DNA of 17,003 nucleotides from contig WTGR01000756.1 of assembly GCA_011523485.1 (NCBI GenBank), forward strand, positions 1-17,003, in the 5' to 3' direction. The notes beneath the pieces are model-generated. The model saw only the letters and a program-made list of their open reading frames with translations, was not told the DNA's origin and did no database searches. This stretch comes from Acidobacteriota bacterium (GTDB taxonomy: Bacteria; Acidobacteriota; Vicinamibacteria; Vicinamibacterales; UBA8438). The position numbers and the translations under genes were made by a program. Shown piece by piece: positions 6,735-13,725 of the stretch (positions within the stretch are counted from its first letter, which is position 1; every line of letters starts with the position of its first letter).

Positions 6735-6764
6735 TTGATGTTCGCCTTTTGTTTGCTGTAAAGT
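6735..6764 (+). promoter_or_regulatory. Promoter of lexA
   Basis: TTGATG (6735-6740) and TAAAGT (6759-6764) are separated by 18 bp, upstream of lexA. The stretch 6736-6768 is notably AT-rich for this window. The predicted leader is about 35 nt and carries a good ribosome binding site (AGGAGG, 6797-6802). Confidence 0.55.
6740..6754 (+). promoter_or_regulatory. Candidate LexA operator (GTTC-N7-GTTT) in the lexA promoter
   Basis: GTTC (6740-6743), seven bases, then GTTT (6751-6754) differs by one base from the direct-repeat LexA box GTTC-N7-GTTC known in Alphaproteobacteria. It lies between the -35 and -10 boxes of lexA, where binding would block RNA polymerase, as expected for autorepression. 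Assigning it as this LexA's site is inference. Confidence 0.45.
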
Positions 6765-6806
6765 AGTGAGTCCGACGCCCGGGTGAACACGCCATGAGGA
6801 GGCACC

Positions 6807-7412
6807 GTGCAACCGCTCACGAGGCGACAGCGAGAGATCCTCGATTACCTCACCGAGTTCATCCAGCACCACGGCTACAGTCCGAGCCTGGAGGAGATCG
6901 GCCGGCGTTTCGGGCTCTCCTCGCTCGCCACCGTGCACAAGCACCTGACGAATCTGCAGGAGAAGGGTTTCATCAAGCGCGCCTGGAACCGCAGCCGCTC
7001 CGTGGAGCTGGTGCCGACGGGTGTCGGCGGACGCGCGATCGAGCTCCCGTTGCAGGGTTATGTCGCCGCCGGCGATCCCATCGAGGCGGTGGTCTCTCCG
7101 GAGACCGTCGCGGTGCCCGAGAATCTCACGGGCACCCGCGCCACGTATGCGCTCCGGGTGCGCGGCCAGTCGATGATCGACGAGCAGATCCGCGACGGCG
7201 ACATCGTGATCGTCGAAGATCGCCGGACCGCGGAGAACGGCGAGATGGTGATTGCCCTGCTCGACGCGTCCGAGGCGACGCTCAAGACCTTCTTCCGGGA
7301 GGAAGGGCGCATCCGCCTGCAACCGGCGAATCCCGCCATGCAGCCGCTCGTGGTGGACGCCGGGCGGGTACAGATACAGGGCGTCGTCGTCGGCCTCATG
7401 AGAAGATACTGA
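6807..7412 (+). CDS. lexA: LexA SOS-response repressor
   Basis: LexA represses DNA-damage genes and cleaves itself when stimulated by RecA filaments. The 201-residue protein starts MQPLTRRQREILDYL, aligned with the usual LexA beginning, which supports the GTG at 6807. AGGAGG lies 4 nt upstream. Residues 27-50 form the winged helix-turn-helix (SLEEIGRRFGLSSLATVHKH). The S24-type protease half carries the Ala88-Gly89 cleavage site (YVAAGDP). The nucleophile is Ser122 (RGQSMIDEQIRDGD) and the general base is Lys160 (ATLKTFFRE). All key residues are present, so it should be autocleavable. A likely operator lies in its promoter. Downstream, a 76-bp gap leads into the DUF3467 gene, and the same strand continues to ftsK. 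Confidence 0.97.
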   Translation: MQPLTRRQREILDYLTEFIQHHGYSPSLEEIGRRFGLSSLATVHKHLTNLQEKGFIKRAWNRSRSVELVPTGVGGRAIELPLQGYVAAGDPIEAVVSPETVAVPENLTGTRATYALRVRGQSMIDEQIRDGDIVIVEDRRTAENGEMVIALLDASEATLKTFFREEGRIRLQPANPAMQPLVVDAGRVQIQGVVVGLMRRY

Positions 7413-7488
7413 CCGCGCCCGCCGATCTCCGCGGGGCGTCATCGGCGCCCGGCCGGACGTCGAAGCGCATCAACCGAGGACGAGACAA

Positions 7489-7824
7489 ATGCCCGAACGC
7501 AAGCAGATCAATTTCACGATAGTGCCGGCCGAACCGAGCGACGTCGCACGCACGTACGCGAATTTCTGCGCCATCTCGCACACGCCCTTCGATTTCACCC
7601 TCACCTTCTGCGAGGTGCTGCCGCCCTCCGAGACCGAGGTGCGGGAGGCCGACGGCGACGAACAGCAGTCGGACGGGCCTCGTCAGCTCCGGGCGCCGGT
7701 CCGCGCCCGGATCGTCGTGCCGGCGGCGTTCATCCCGAGCCTGATCACCGCGCTGCAGGAGCACGCCCGCGCCTTCAGCGAGGCGCCTCCGAAGGTCGCC
7801 TCGCCGAAGGACGCGGTGCACTAG
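7489..7824 (+). CDS. DUF3467-family protein
   Basis: A 111-residue protein of the DUF3467 family, whose function is unknown. It shows the family's pattern: an early beta strand (QINFTIVPAEP), then the motif ARTYANFCAISHTPFDFTLTF (residues 20-40, matching the family's 'yaN..rvshsp.dF.l.F'). After a Glu/Asp/Gln-rich insertion (46-65) comes the ARIVVPAAFIPSLITALQEH segment (73-92). The C-terminal 18 residues look disordered. The start ATG 7489 has GAGG nine bases upstream. It is 8 nt upstream of a zincin-like metallopeptidase gene, so the two are probably co-translated. Confidence 0.8.
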   Translation: MPERKQINFTIVPAEPSDVARTYANFCAISHTPFDFTLTFCEVLPPSETEVREADGDEQQSDGPRQLRAPVRARIVVPAAFIPSLITALQEHARAFSEAPPKVASPKDAVH

Positions 7825-7832
7825 TCGAGGCC

Positions 7833-8231
7833 ATGACCGACGAGCGGTTCGAGGAACTGGTGGCGGAAGCCTTCGAGCTGATTCCGCAACAGTTTCGGGA
7901 AGCGATGCGGAACGTCGCCCTGGTGATCGAGGACGAGCCCTCCCCGGAATTGCTCGCCGATCTGGGCATGGCCCCCCCGGAAACGCTGTACGGGCTCTAT
8001 CAGGGAATCTCGCTGGTGGAACGCGAGTGGGGTCAGTCGGTCGAGCTTCCGGACCAGGTCATCATCTTCCGCGATCCGATCCTGGAAGACGCCGAGGACG
8101 AGGACGACGTAGTACGCGCCGTCGGCGAGACGGTCATTCACGAGTTCGGCCACCATTTCGGGCTCAGCGAGGAGGAGATCGACGAGGCCGAAGCGATCTG
8201 GGCCGAAGAGACGTTCGGCGACCAGCGATGA
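7833..8231 (+). CDS. Zincin-like metallopeptidase family protein (PF06262-type, formerly DUF1025)
   Basis: A compact, acidic 132-residue protein with an HExxH zinc-binding motif: HEFGHHFGLSEEEIDE, with His103, Glu104 and His107. The N-terminal part (MTDERFEELVAEAFELIPQQF) and the ETLYGLYQGISL / ELPDQVIIFRDPIL segments are typical of this minimal-gluzincin family. Family members are cytoplasmic with no settled substrate. No signal peptide or membrane helix is seen. ATG 7833 is 8 nt after the DUF3467 stop, with GAGG only 2 nt upstream, a short spacing. The gene ends 10 nt before rsmA. Confidence 0.88.
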   Translation: MTDERFEELVAEAFELIPQQFREAMRNVALVIEDEPSPELLADLGMAPPETLYGLYQGISLVEREWGQSVELPDQVIIFRDPILEDAEDEDDVVRAVGETVIHEFGHHFGLSEEEIDEAEAIWAEETFGDQR

Positions 8232-8241
8232 CCCGACGGGC

Positions 8242-9075
8242 ATGGCGCGGCAACTCGAGCCGCGGCGACGGCTGGGGCAACACTTCCTGGAGCCGGCCTG
8301 GGTACGGAAGGTCGTGGACGTCGTCGCGCCGACGACGGAGCAGGTCCTCATCGAGATCGGGCCGGGCCGCGGAGCGCTCACCTTCGCACTCGCGAACCGT
8401 GCAGGCCGGCTGCTGGCGGTCGAGCTGGACGAGAATCTCGTACAGCGGCTGAAGACCGGCGCTCCCGCCAACGTCGAAATCCGTCACGCCGACTTCCTGC
8501 AACTGGACCTGCACGAGGCGACGGCGAGCTTGCGCCGCGGCGCCGGCGGGCGGCCGGCCGACTCGGTGCGAGTCGTCGGGAATCTGCCGTACGGGGTCTC
8601 GGCCCCGATTCTGCTGGGTCTGCTCCGCGACGCGCTCGCGGCGGGAGTACGCGACGCGGTGGTCATGCTGCAGCGCGAGGTGGCCGAACGTGTCGTTGCC
8701 GGCGCCGGATCGCGGGCGTACGGGCCGCTGGCGGTCATGGCGTCCCTGCACGCCGACACCCGCTGGATGCTCGACGTGCCGCCCGGAGCATTCCGCCCGG
8801 CGCCGAGGGTCCGGTCGGCGCTCGTCTCCCTGCGCTTTCGCGATCCGGTCCGCGCGCCCGTCGACGCGGCGGGCTTCGAGCTGCTGGTCCGTCGTCTGTT
8901 CACCCGACGCCGCAAGCAGGTGGTGAACGCCCTCGCCGCGTTCAACTCCTCCCCGGCGTTCGATCCGCTGTCGGTCTGCCGCGCCGCGGGTCTGTGCCCG
9001 ACCCGTCGGCCGGGCACCCTCGACCTGCCGGAACTCATTGACCTGTCTGATGTTCTGGCCGCCATGCCGGACTGA
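8242..9075 (+). CDS. rsmA: 16S rRNA (adenine(1518)-N6/adenine(1519)-N6)-dimethyltransferase
   Basis: RsmA (KsgA) dimethylates two adjacent adenines near the 3' end of 16S rRNA late in 30S assembly, using SAM. Loss of the enzyme gives kasugamycin resistance in other bacteria. The 277-residue length is normal. The N-terminal LGQHFLEPAWVRKVV motif is present (11-25). The SAM-binding loop is EIGPGRGALT (38-47), acidic VELDE follows (60-64), and the catalytic NLPYGVSAPIL is at 114-124. The C-terminal helical domain carries FTRRRKQVVNAL (220-231). No Shine-Dalgarno is seen before ATG 8242; coupling to the metallopeptidase gene 10 nt upstream is likely. A promoter-like site follows the gene at 9083-9091. 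Confidence 0.97.
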   Translation: MARQLEPRRRLGQHFLEPAWVRKVVDVVAPTTEQVLIEIGPGRGALTFALANRAGRLLAVELDENLVQRLKTGAPANVEIRHADFLQLDLHEATASLRRGAGGRPADSVRVVGNLPYGVSAPILLGLLRDALAAGVRDAVVMLQREVAERVVAGAGSRAYGPLAVMASLHADTRWMLDVPPGAFRPAPRVRSALVSLRFRDPVRAPVDAAGFELLVRRLFTRRRKQVVNALAAFNSSPAFDPLSVCRAAGLCPTRRPGTLDLPELIDLSDVLAAMPD

Positions 9076-9082
9076 ATCCCTG

Positions 9083-9091
9083 TGCTATACT
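9083..9091 (+). promoter_or_regulatory. Extended -10 promoter upstream of the RNase J gene
   Basis: TGCTATACT matches the extended -10 form (TGn followed by TATACT), just after the rsmA stop. No clear -35 box is present, as allowed for extended -10 promoters. The predicted leader is about 160 nt. Confidence 0.5.
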
Positions 9092-9257
9092 GCGGTCCGT
9101 CTCCTGCCACTCGCGGGTTCCCCAGCAGCCCGCACATGGACCGTGGCGCCGGGCAGTCCCGTCCGGTTGCGCGCTCGACATCGTCCCCTTCGGCGCGTCC
9201 GCCCCGGCCGTTGATGCGTTGATCGAGAGGTACCGCGGCTCCCGCGAGAGATCCGAG
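9092..9257 (+). promoter_or_regulatory. Leader of RNase J mRNA with small hairpin and possible short ORF
   Basis: This 166-bp gap holds a 5-bp hairpin (GCGGG 9113-9117 with CCCGC 9129-9133). It also holds a 28-codon frame from ATG 9136 to TGA 9220-9222 with an Arg/Pro/Ser-rich product. That stop overlaps the in-frame TTG at 9219 that could extend RNase J. No ribosome binding site precedes the short frame, so it may be chance. Confidence 0.25.
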
Positions 9258-10934
9258 ATGATCCGCGATTCCGGGCGCACGCCGCTGGTCGAGGTGCTGC
9301 TCCTCGGCGGCGTCGGCGAGTTCGGCATGAACATGATGGCCGTCCGTTGCGGGCCGGACAGCCTGCTGATCGACGCCGGGGTCATGTTCCCCGGCCCCGA
9401 GCACTTCGGCGTGGACCTCGTCATTCCCGACGTGCGCTCCCTCGCGGGAGAGCTCGGGCGGTTGTCGGCGCTGGTGCTGACCCACGGCCACGAGGACCAT
9501 ATCGGCGCCGTTCCCTACATCTGGGATCTGATCGACGGGCCCACGTACGGCACCCGGCTCACCCTCGCCCTGCTGGAGCGCAAGCTCGCCGAGCACGGCT
9601 GCGATACCTCCGGCCGCCTGGTGACGGTCGAACCGTCGGAGACCGTGACCGCCGCCGGGCTCGACGTGGAGTTCGTGCAGGTCGCCCACAGCATTCCCGA
9701 TTCCGTGGCGGTGGCCATCCACACGCCCGCCGGCACGCTGCTGCACAGCGGGGACTTCAAGTTCGATCAGACGCCTCTCGACGGCCGTCCCACCGATGCC
9801 CATCGTCTGGCCGACCTGGGCCGGCGCGGCGTGCTGGCTCTCTTCGGGGACAGCACGAACGCGGCGCAGCCGGGCCACTCGGGATCCGAGCGGCACGTGG
9901 AGCCGGCGCTCGAGGAAGTATTCGCCGGCGCACCCCGGCGGCTCGTCGTGACCACCTTCTCGTCCAGCCTCCACCGGCTGCAGTTGCTCGTCGATCTTGC
10001 CGACCGTTTCGGCCGCCAGGTCGCGTTCGTCGGCCGCGGGGTCGTGGAGAATGCGGAGCTCGCCGCCAGGCTCGGCTATCTGCGCCTGCCCGCGGGCCTC
10101 CAGATCGCCGAGGCCGACGTCGCGCGCCTGCCGCCGGAGAGGGTGCTCTGCATCGTCACCGGCTCACAGGGCGAGCCGTTCTCCGCCCTTGCGCGCATGG
10201 CCGTCGGCGCCCACCGCCACGTTCGCCTGGAAGCTGGCGACGTCGTGGTCTTCTCCGCCCGCGCGATACCCGGCAACCGGCACGCCATCGATCGGCTGAT
10301 GAATCACATCGCCCGGCGGGGCGCGCGGGTCGTCGACGAGCCGTCGAAACGGGTTCATGTCTCCGGGCACGGCAGCGAGGAGGACCTCAAGCTGCTGCTC
10401 TCGCTGAGCAGCCCGCGCTGCTTCGTGCCGATACATGGAGAGTACCGCCATCTGGCGCACCATGCCCGGCTCGCCGAGCAGGTGTGCGGCGAGAGCGTGA
10501 CGGTGCTGCTGGCCGAGAACAGCGACCGCATCTGCTTCGACGAATCGGGCGGATGGATTGGCGAGCCGGTTCGTGCGGGGCGTGTGCTCATCGACGGAAC
10601 GCGCAGCGGTCAGGTGGCCGACGAGATTCTGCGCGACCGCCGGCACCTGGCCGTCGACGGCGTCGTGGTGGCCGTCCTGGCGATGAACGCGTACAGCGGC
10701 GGCATCGAGCAGGCCGCGGAGCTGATCACCCGCGGGTTCGTCCTCGACGGGCCGACCGAGGCGCTGCTCGACGCCGCGACGGGCAGGCTGCGGGCGCTCG
10801 CCGCCGAGGCCAGCGTCGAGGAGCGCACGGACCAGGGGGTCATGGGCGAGCGGGTGCGGGTCGAGTTGCAGCGTTTCTTTCGCAAACGGTGCGGCCGGCG
10901 GCCACTGGTGCTGCCGGTCATCCTGGAGATCTGA
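9258..10934 (+). CDS. rnj: Ribonuclease J
   Basis: RNase J is a metallo-beta-lactamase/beta-CASP nuclease with 5'-exo- and endonuclease activity in mRNA decay and rRNA maturation. From ATG 9258 the product is 558 residues, close to the usual 550-560; a TTG at 9219 would add 13. The metal-binding motif LTHGHEDHIGAVPY is at residues 74-87. The later family motifs are VAHSIPDSVAVAI, LLHSGDFKFDQTPLDG and LFGDSTNA. The beta-CASP block VFSARAIPGNRHAIDRLMNH precedes HVSGHGSEEDLKLLL and PIHGEYRHL. The C-terminal domain is present, ending RKRCGRRPLVLPVILEI. ftsK begins 3 nt after the stop. RNase J next to ftsK/spoIIIE is a known arrangement in Gram-positive bacteria. Confidence 0.96.
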   Translation: MIRDSGRTPLVEVLLLGGVGEFGMNMMAVRCGPDSLLIDAGVMFPGPEHFGVDLVIPDVRSLAGELGRLSALVLTHGHEDHIGAVPYIWDLIDGPTYGTRLTLALLERKLAEHGCDTSGRLVTVEPSETVTAAGLDVEFVQVAHSIPDSVAVAIHTPAGTLLHSGDFKFDQTPLDGRPTDAHRLADLGRRGVLALFGDSTNAAQPGHSGSERHVEPALEEVFAGAPRRLVVTTFSSSLHRLQLLVDLADRFGRQVAFVGRGVVENAELAARLGYLRLPAGLQIAEADVARLPPERVLCIVTGSQGEPFSALARMAVGAHRHVRLEAGDVVVFSARAIPGNRHAIDRLMNHIARRGARVVDEPSKRVHVSGHGSEEDLKLLLSLSSPRCFVPIHGEYRHLAHHARLAEQVCGESVTVLLAENSDRICFDESGGWIGEPVRAGRVLIDGTRSGQVADEILRDRRHLAVDGVVVAVLAMNAYSGGIEQAAELITRGFVLDGPTEALLDAATGRLRALAAEASVEERTDQGVMGERVRVELQRFFRKRCGRRPLVLPVILEI

Positions 10935-10937
10935 ACT

Positions 10938-13334
10938 GTGGTAGCCACGACCCTGTCCCGTCGCGCAAGCGAGATACTCGGCGTCGCCTTCTTCGCCGGC
11001 GCTCTCGTGTGGTTCGTGTCGCTGGCGACCTACGACGCCGCCGACGCCGTCTGGTTCTTCCATCCCGGCGGGGCGACGCCGCCGATGAACCTGGTCGGCC
11101 AGGTCGGAGCCTTCCTGGCCGAGCTCTCCTACCAGACGCTGGGGTTGACGGCGTTTCTGATTCCGGTGCAATTCGTCGTGCTCGGCTGGCACGCCTTCTG
11201 GTGCCGGCCTGTCGGTGGCGCCTACGCGAAGCTGCTCGGCCTCGGCGTGATCGTGGGGTGTAGCGCCGGGTTCCTGAGTCTTGCGGTAGGACACCTCGTG
11301 GAGTCGCCCCGCCCCATCGATGCGGGCGGATATCTTGGGGCGGTACTGGCAGGCCTGCTGGCCGAGTACTTCAACCGGATCGGATCGAGCATCCTCATCC
11401 TGACCGCCCTGTTTCTGGCAGTGATGCTGTCGACCCAGTTCTCCCTGGGGCAGCTCTTTTCGGCCGCCTGGCGCGGTCTGGGCGGCCTCTTGCAGGCGAT
11501 GCGCGGGACGATCGGGAACTGGTGGACGCGACGCCAGCGCGCGCGGCAGCGGCGGGACGTCGTCAACAAGCATCTGGCGAAGACCGGCTCGTCGTCCGCG
11601 CGCACCGAGATTCTGGCTCGCAGCCACGTTCCGGAACGTCCGCGGCGCACGCCGCGGAAGGCGGCAACCAAGCCGCGAGAGCCGGAGCCGGTGCCGTCGG
11701 CCGGAGATCCGGCCGGGAACGTCGCTCTGGATCCGGAGCCGGCGCCCCCACCGGCTCCGCTGCCCGCGTCCGCGCCCGCGATATCGTCACCGCCCGAGCC
11801 ACTCGAGCCCGTGCCGGCGCCGACGCCTGATCTGTCGATGCAGGAACGGCGCAGCCGCTACACCTCGCCTCCGATCTCGCTGCTCGACTCCCCGCGAGCG
11901 ATGCAGACCTTCGACGAACGCCAGCTCATGGACCGGGCTCATCTGCTCGAGGAAAAGTGCCGTGAGTTCTCCGTCGAGGGCTCCGTGGTGCAGATCCATC
12001 CGGGTCCGGTGGTCACGACCTTCGAGTTCAAGCCGGACGCCGGCGTCAAGTACAGCCGGGTCACCGGCCTCGCCGACGACCTGTGCCTGGCGATGCAGGC
12101 CGAGTCGGTGCTCATCGAGCGCATCCCCGGCAAGTCGACCGTGGGCATGCAGATCCCCAACGCGGAACGCGATCAGATCTCGCTGCGAGAGCTGCTGCAG
12201 TCGGAGCCGTACACGCAGTCGTCGTCGAAGCTGACTCTCGCGCTCGGCAAGACCATCCATGGCGAACCGGTCGTCGCCGATCTCGCCACCATGCCGCATC
12301 TGCTGATTGCCGGCGCCACCGGCACGGGCAAGTCCGTCGGCCTGAACGCGATGCTGACCAGCATCCTGTACCGGGCGACACCCGACGAGGTGCGGCTGAT
12401 CATGATCGATCCGAAGCGCCTGGAGCTCGGGATGTACGCGGACATCCCTCACCTTCTGACGCCGGTCGTGGTCGATCCCAAGCAGGCCAACAATGCGCTC
12501 CGCTGGGCGGTTCGCGAGATGGAGGAACGGTACAAGCAGCTCGCCGCCGAGGGTGTGCGCAATATCGGCCAGTACAACCGGAACGTGCGCCGGCAGATCG
12601 AGGCGGGCGCCGCCGCCGGCGCCGCCGGCGCCGATGGGGAAGGAGGCGAAGGCGCCGAGATGCCGGCGCCCCTGCCCTACGTGATTCTCGCCATCGACGA
12701 GCTTGCCGACCTGATGATGGTGGCGAGCAAGGACGTCGAGGAATCGATAGCGCGTCTGGCCCAGATGGCGCGGGCGGTCGGGATTCACCTCATCCTGGCG
12801 ACGCAGCGGCCGTCGGTCGACGTAATCACCGGACTGATCAAGGCGAATCTGCCCTCGCGCATCGCGTTCCGCGTGTCCTCGAAGGTCGACTCGCGCACCA
12901 TTATCGACGGCAACGGCGCCGAGCAGCTTCTCGGAAAGGGAGACATGCTGTACCTGCCGCCGGCGTCGTCGCGTTGCGTCCGGCTGCACGGTCCGTACAT
13001 ATCGGAGCGCGAGACCGCACGTCTGTGCAGCTTCCTGCGCAAACAGGGCGCGCCCGGCTACGACGAGTCGATTACCGCCGACGAGAAGGCGCCGGAAGCG
13101 GCTCCGGTAGAGCACGACGACCTCTACGACCAGGCCGCGCGCATCATCGTCGGCAGCGGCCAGGCCTCCATCTCGTTTCTGCAGCGGCGCCTCCGCATCG
13201 GGTTCAGCCGCGCTGCGCGCCTCGTCGACATGATGGAGGCGGACGGTCTGGTCTCCGCGGGCACCTCGGGCAAGCCGCGAGAGGTGCTGGTCAAGCCCGA
13301 CTACTTCGATCAGGTCGATCTGCAGCTCCACTAG
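10938..13334 (+). CDS. ftsK: DNA translocase FtsK/SpoIIIE
   Basis: FtsK is a septum-anchored hexameric motor that pumps chromosome ends into daughter cells and activates dimer resolution. The 798-residue protein begins with four or five membrane helices (about residues 12-165), then a Lys/Arg stretch and a disordered Pro/Ala linker (about 215-300). The alpha-beta motor carries Walker A GATGTGKS (459-466) and Walker B VILAIDE (582-588). The C-terminal gamma winged helix (about 735-790) has the SISFLQRRLRIGFSRAAR block that reads polar chromosome motifs. A short Ala/Gly/Glu-rich insertion lies just before Walker B (about 556-575). GTG 10938 is 3 nt after rnj with no clear Shine-Dalgarno, suggesting coupled translation. 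The gene ends just before hairpin copy B. Confidence 0.97.
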   Translation: MVATTLSRRASEILGVAFFAGALVWFVSLATYDAADAVWFFHPGGATPPMNLVGQVGAFLAELSYQTLGLTAFLIPVQFVVLGWHAFWCRPVGGAYAKLLGLGVIVGCSAGFLSLAVGHLVESPRPIDAGGYLGAVLAGLLAEYFNRIGSSILILTALFLAVMLSTQFSLGQLFSAAWRGLGGLLQAMRGTIGNWWTRRQRARQRRDVVNKHLAKTGSSSARTEILARSHVPERPRRTPRKAATKPREPEPVPSAGDPAGNVALDPEPAPPPAPLPASAPAISSPPEPLEPVPAPTPDLSMQERRSRYTSPPISLLDSPRAMQTFDERQLMDRAHLLEEKCREFSVEGSVVQIHPGPVVTTFEFKPDAGVKYSRVTGLADDLCLAMQAESVLIERIPGKSTVGMQIPNAERDQISLRELLQSEPYTQSSSKLTLALGKTIHGEPVVADLATMPHLLIAGATGTGKSVGLNAMLTSILYRATPDEVRLIMIDPKRLELGMYADIPHLLTPVVVDPKQANNALRWAVREMEERYKQLAAEGVRNIGQYNRNVRRQIEAGAAAGAAGADGEGGEGAEMPAPLPYVILAIDELADLMMVASKDVEESIARLAQMARAVGIHLILATQRPSVDVITGLIKANLPSRIAFRVSSKVDSRTIIDGNGAEQLLGKGDMLYLPPASSRCVRLHGPYISERETARLCSFLRKQGAPGYDESITADEKAPEAAPVEHDDLYDQAARIIVGSGQASISFLQRRLRIGFSRAARLVDMMEADGLVSAGTSGKPREVLVKPDYFDQVDLQLH

Positions 13335-13338
13335 GAAT

Positions 13339-13360
13339 CTGCGCCGCAGAAGCGGTGCAG
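13339..13360. repeat. Hairpin copy B: 9-bp stem, AGAA loop, just after the ftsK stop
   Basis: The arms CTGCGCCGC (13339-13347) and GCGGTGCAG (13352-13360) make nine pairs (one G-T) around AGAA. The element starts 5 nt after the ftsK stop. It matches copy A at 22 of 26 positions when the four flanking bases 5' of the stem are included, and all four differences are transitions. It lies between convergent ftsK and the pepA-linked small gene. No U-tract follows. Confidence 0.65.
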
Positions 13361-13369
13361 CCCGCTGGG

Positions 13370-13381
13370 CAACCGCGGTTG
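13370..13381. repeat. 12-bp perfect palindrome between convergent genes
   Basis: CAACCGCGGTTG reads the same on both strands and lies 9 bp beyond hairpin copy B in the 130-bp gap after ftsK. It may add to a termination region or be a protein-binding dyad; in GC-rich DNA a palindrome of this size can arise by chance. Confidence 0.35.
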
Positions 13382-13464
13382 GGCGGCAATCCGAAGCCGT
13401 AGCGCGGCAGCGGCGGTCGCGTCCGGCGACGGTTGTCGGGGCTGCCGAAAGGCGGAGCAGGCGC

Positions 13465-13716
13465 TCAGCGGCCGGAGGCTCCCAGACCGAGACGGGTTGC
13501 GCCTCCGCCGGCGGTTCCGTCGATGTCCCGGCCGCGCAACTTCCGAATGCCGATGAGGAGGCCGGCCAGGGATACGCCGAGCAGGACGGCGACGAGCCCG
13601 AGCACGCCCACGACCGAGAACGCGCCGAGCACCACGTCGATGACGGTCGTCTGCTCGGTGGTGGCCTCTACCACCTCGTAAACGAGCGGCGTCACCGGCT
13701 CGGGTTGGACTACCAC
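13465..13716 (-). CDS. Small single-pass membrane protein downstream of pepA
   Basis: Function not recognised. The 83-residue product has an acidic N-terminal part (VVEATTEQTT), a long hydrophobic stretch (about residues 25-57, VIDVVLGAFSVVGVLGLVAV onward) and a basic cluster after it (RKLRGRD). A Gly-rich tail closes it. This implies one membrane helix, or a tight hairpin, with the C-terminus probably cytoplasmic. The GTG at 13716 lies 9 nt after the pepA stop, so it is probably the second gene of that transcript. No Shine-Dalgarno sequence is visible. The clear amphipathic layout and close spacing argue for a real gene, but size and GC bias leave doubt. Confidence 0.6.
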   Translation of the reverse strand: MVVQPEPVTPLVYEVVEATTEQTTVIDVVLGAFSVVGVLGLVAVLLGVSLAGLLIGIRKLRGRDIDGTAGGGATRLGLGASGR

Positions 13717-13725
13717 GCGGACAGC

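Noticed and set aside
3436..6738. 1100-codon plus-strand open frame
   Set aside because: It is antisense to coaD (its first two bases), rsmD, recG and the secreted protein, which all have clear family motifs. The translation is Arg/Gly/Asp/His-rich with no domain, the usual GC-rich shadow.
7414..7440. GC-rich imperfect hairpin after the lexA stop
   Set aside because: The arms require a bulge and there is no U-tract. In DNA this GC-rich such folds are frequent, so it was not listed as a terminator.
6684..7442. 252-codon minus-strand frame opposite lexA
   Set aside because: Antisense to lexA, which has an intact cleavage site and Ser/Lys dyad; the His/Arg/Asp-rich translation is typical shadow sequence.
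9098..9218. Possible small stable RNA (4.5S SRP RNA-like) in the RNase J leader
   Set aside because: A promoter and a ttcccCAGCAGCC-like stretch drew attention, but the conserved SRP GGAAG/GGTcaGG core and long paired stem are missing.
9347..11263. 638-codon plus-strand open frame across RNase J and ftsK
   Set aside because: Out of frame with two genes carrying full catalytic motifs; low-complexity Arg/Ala/Gly composition.
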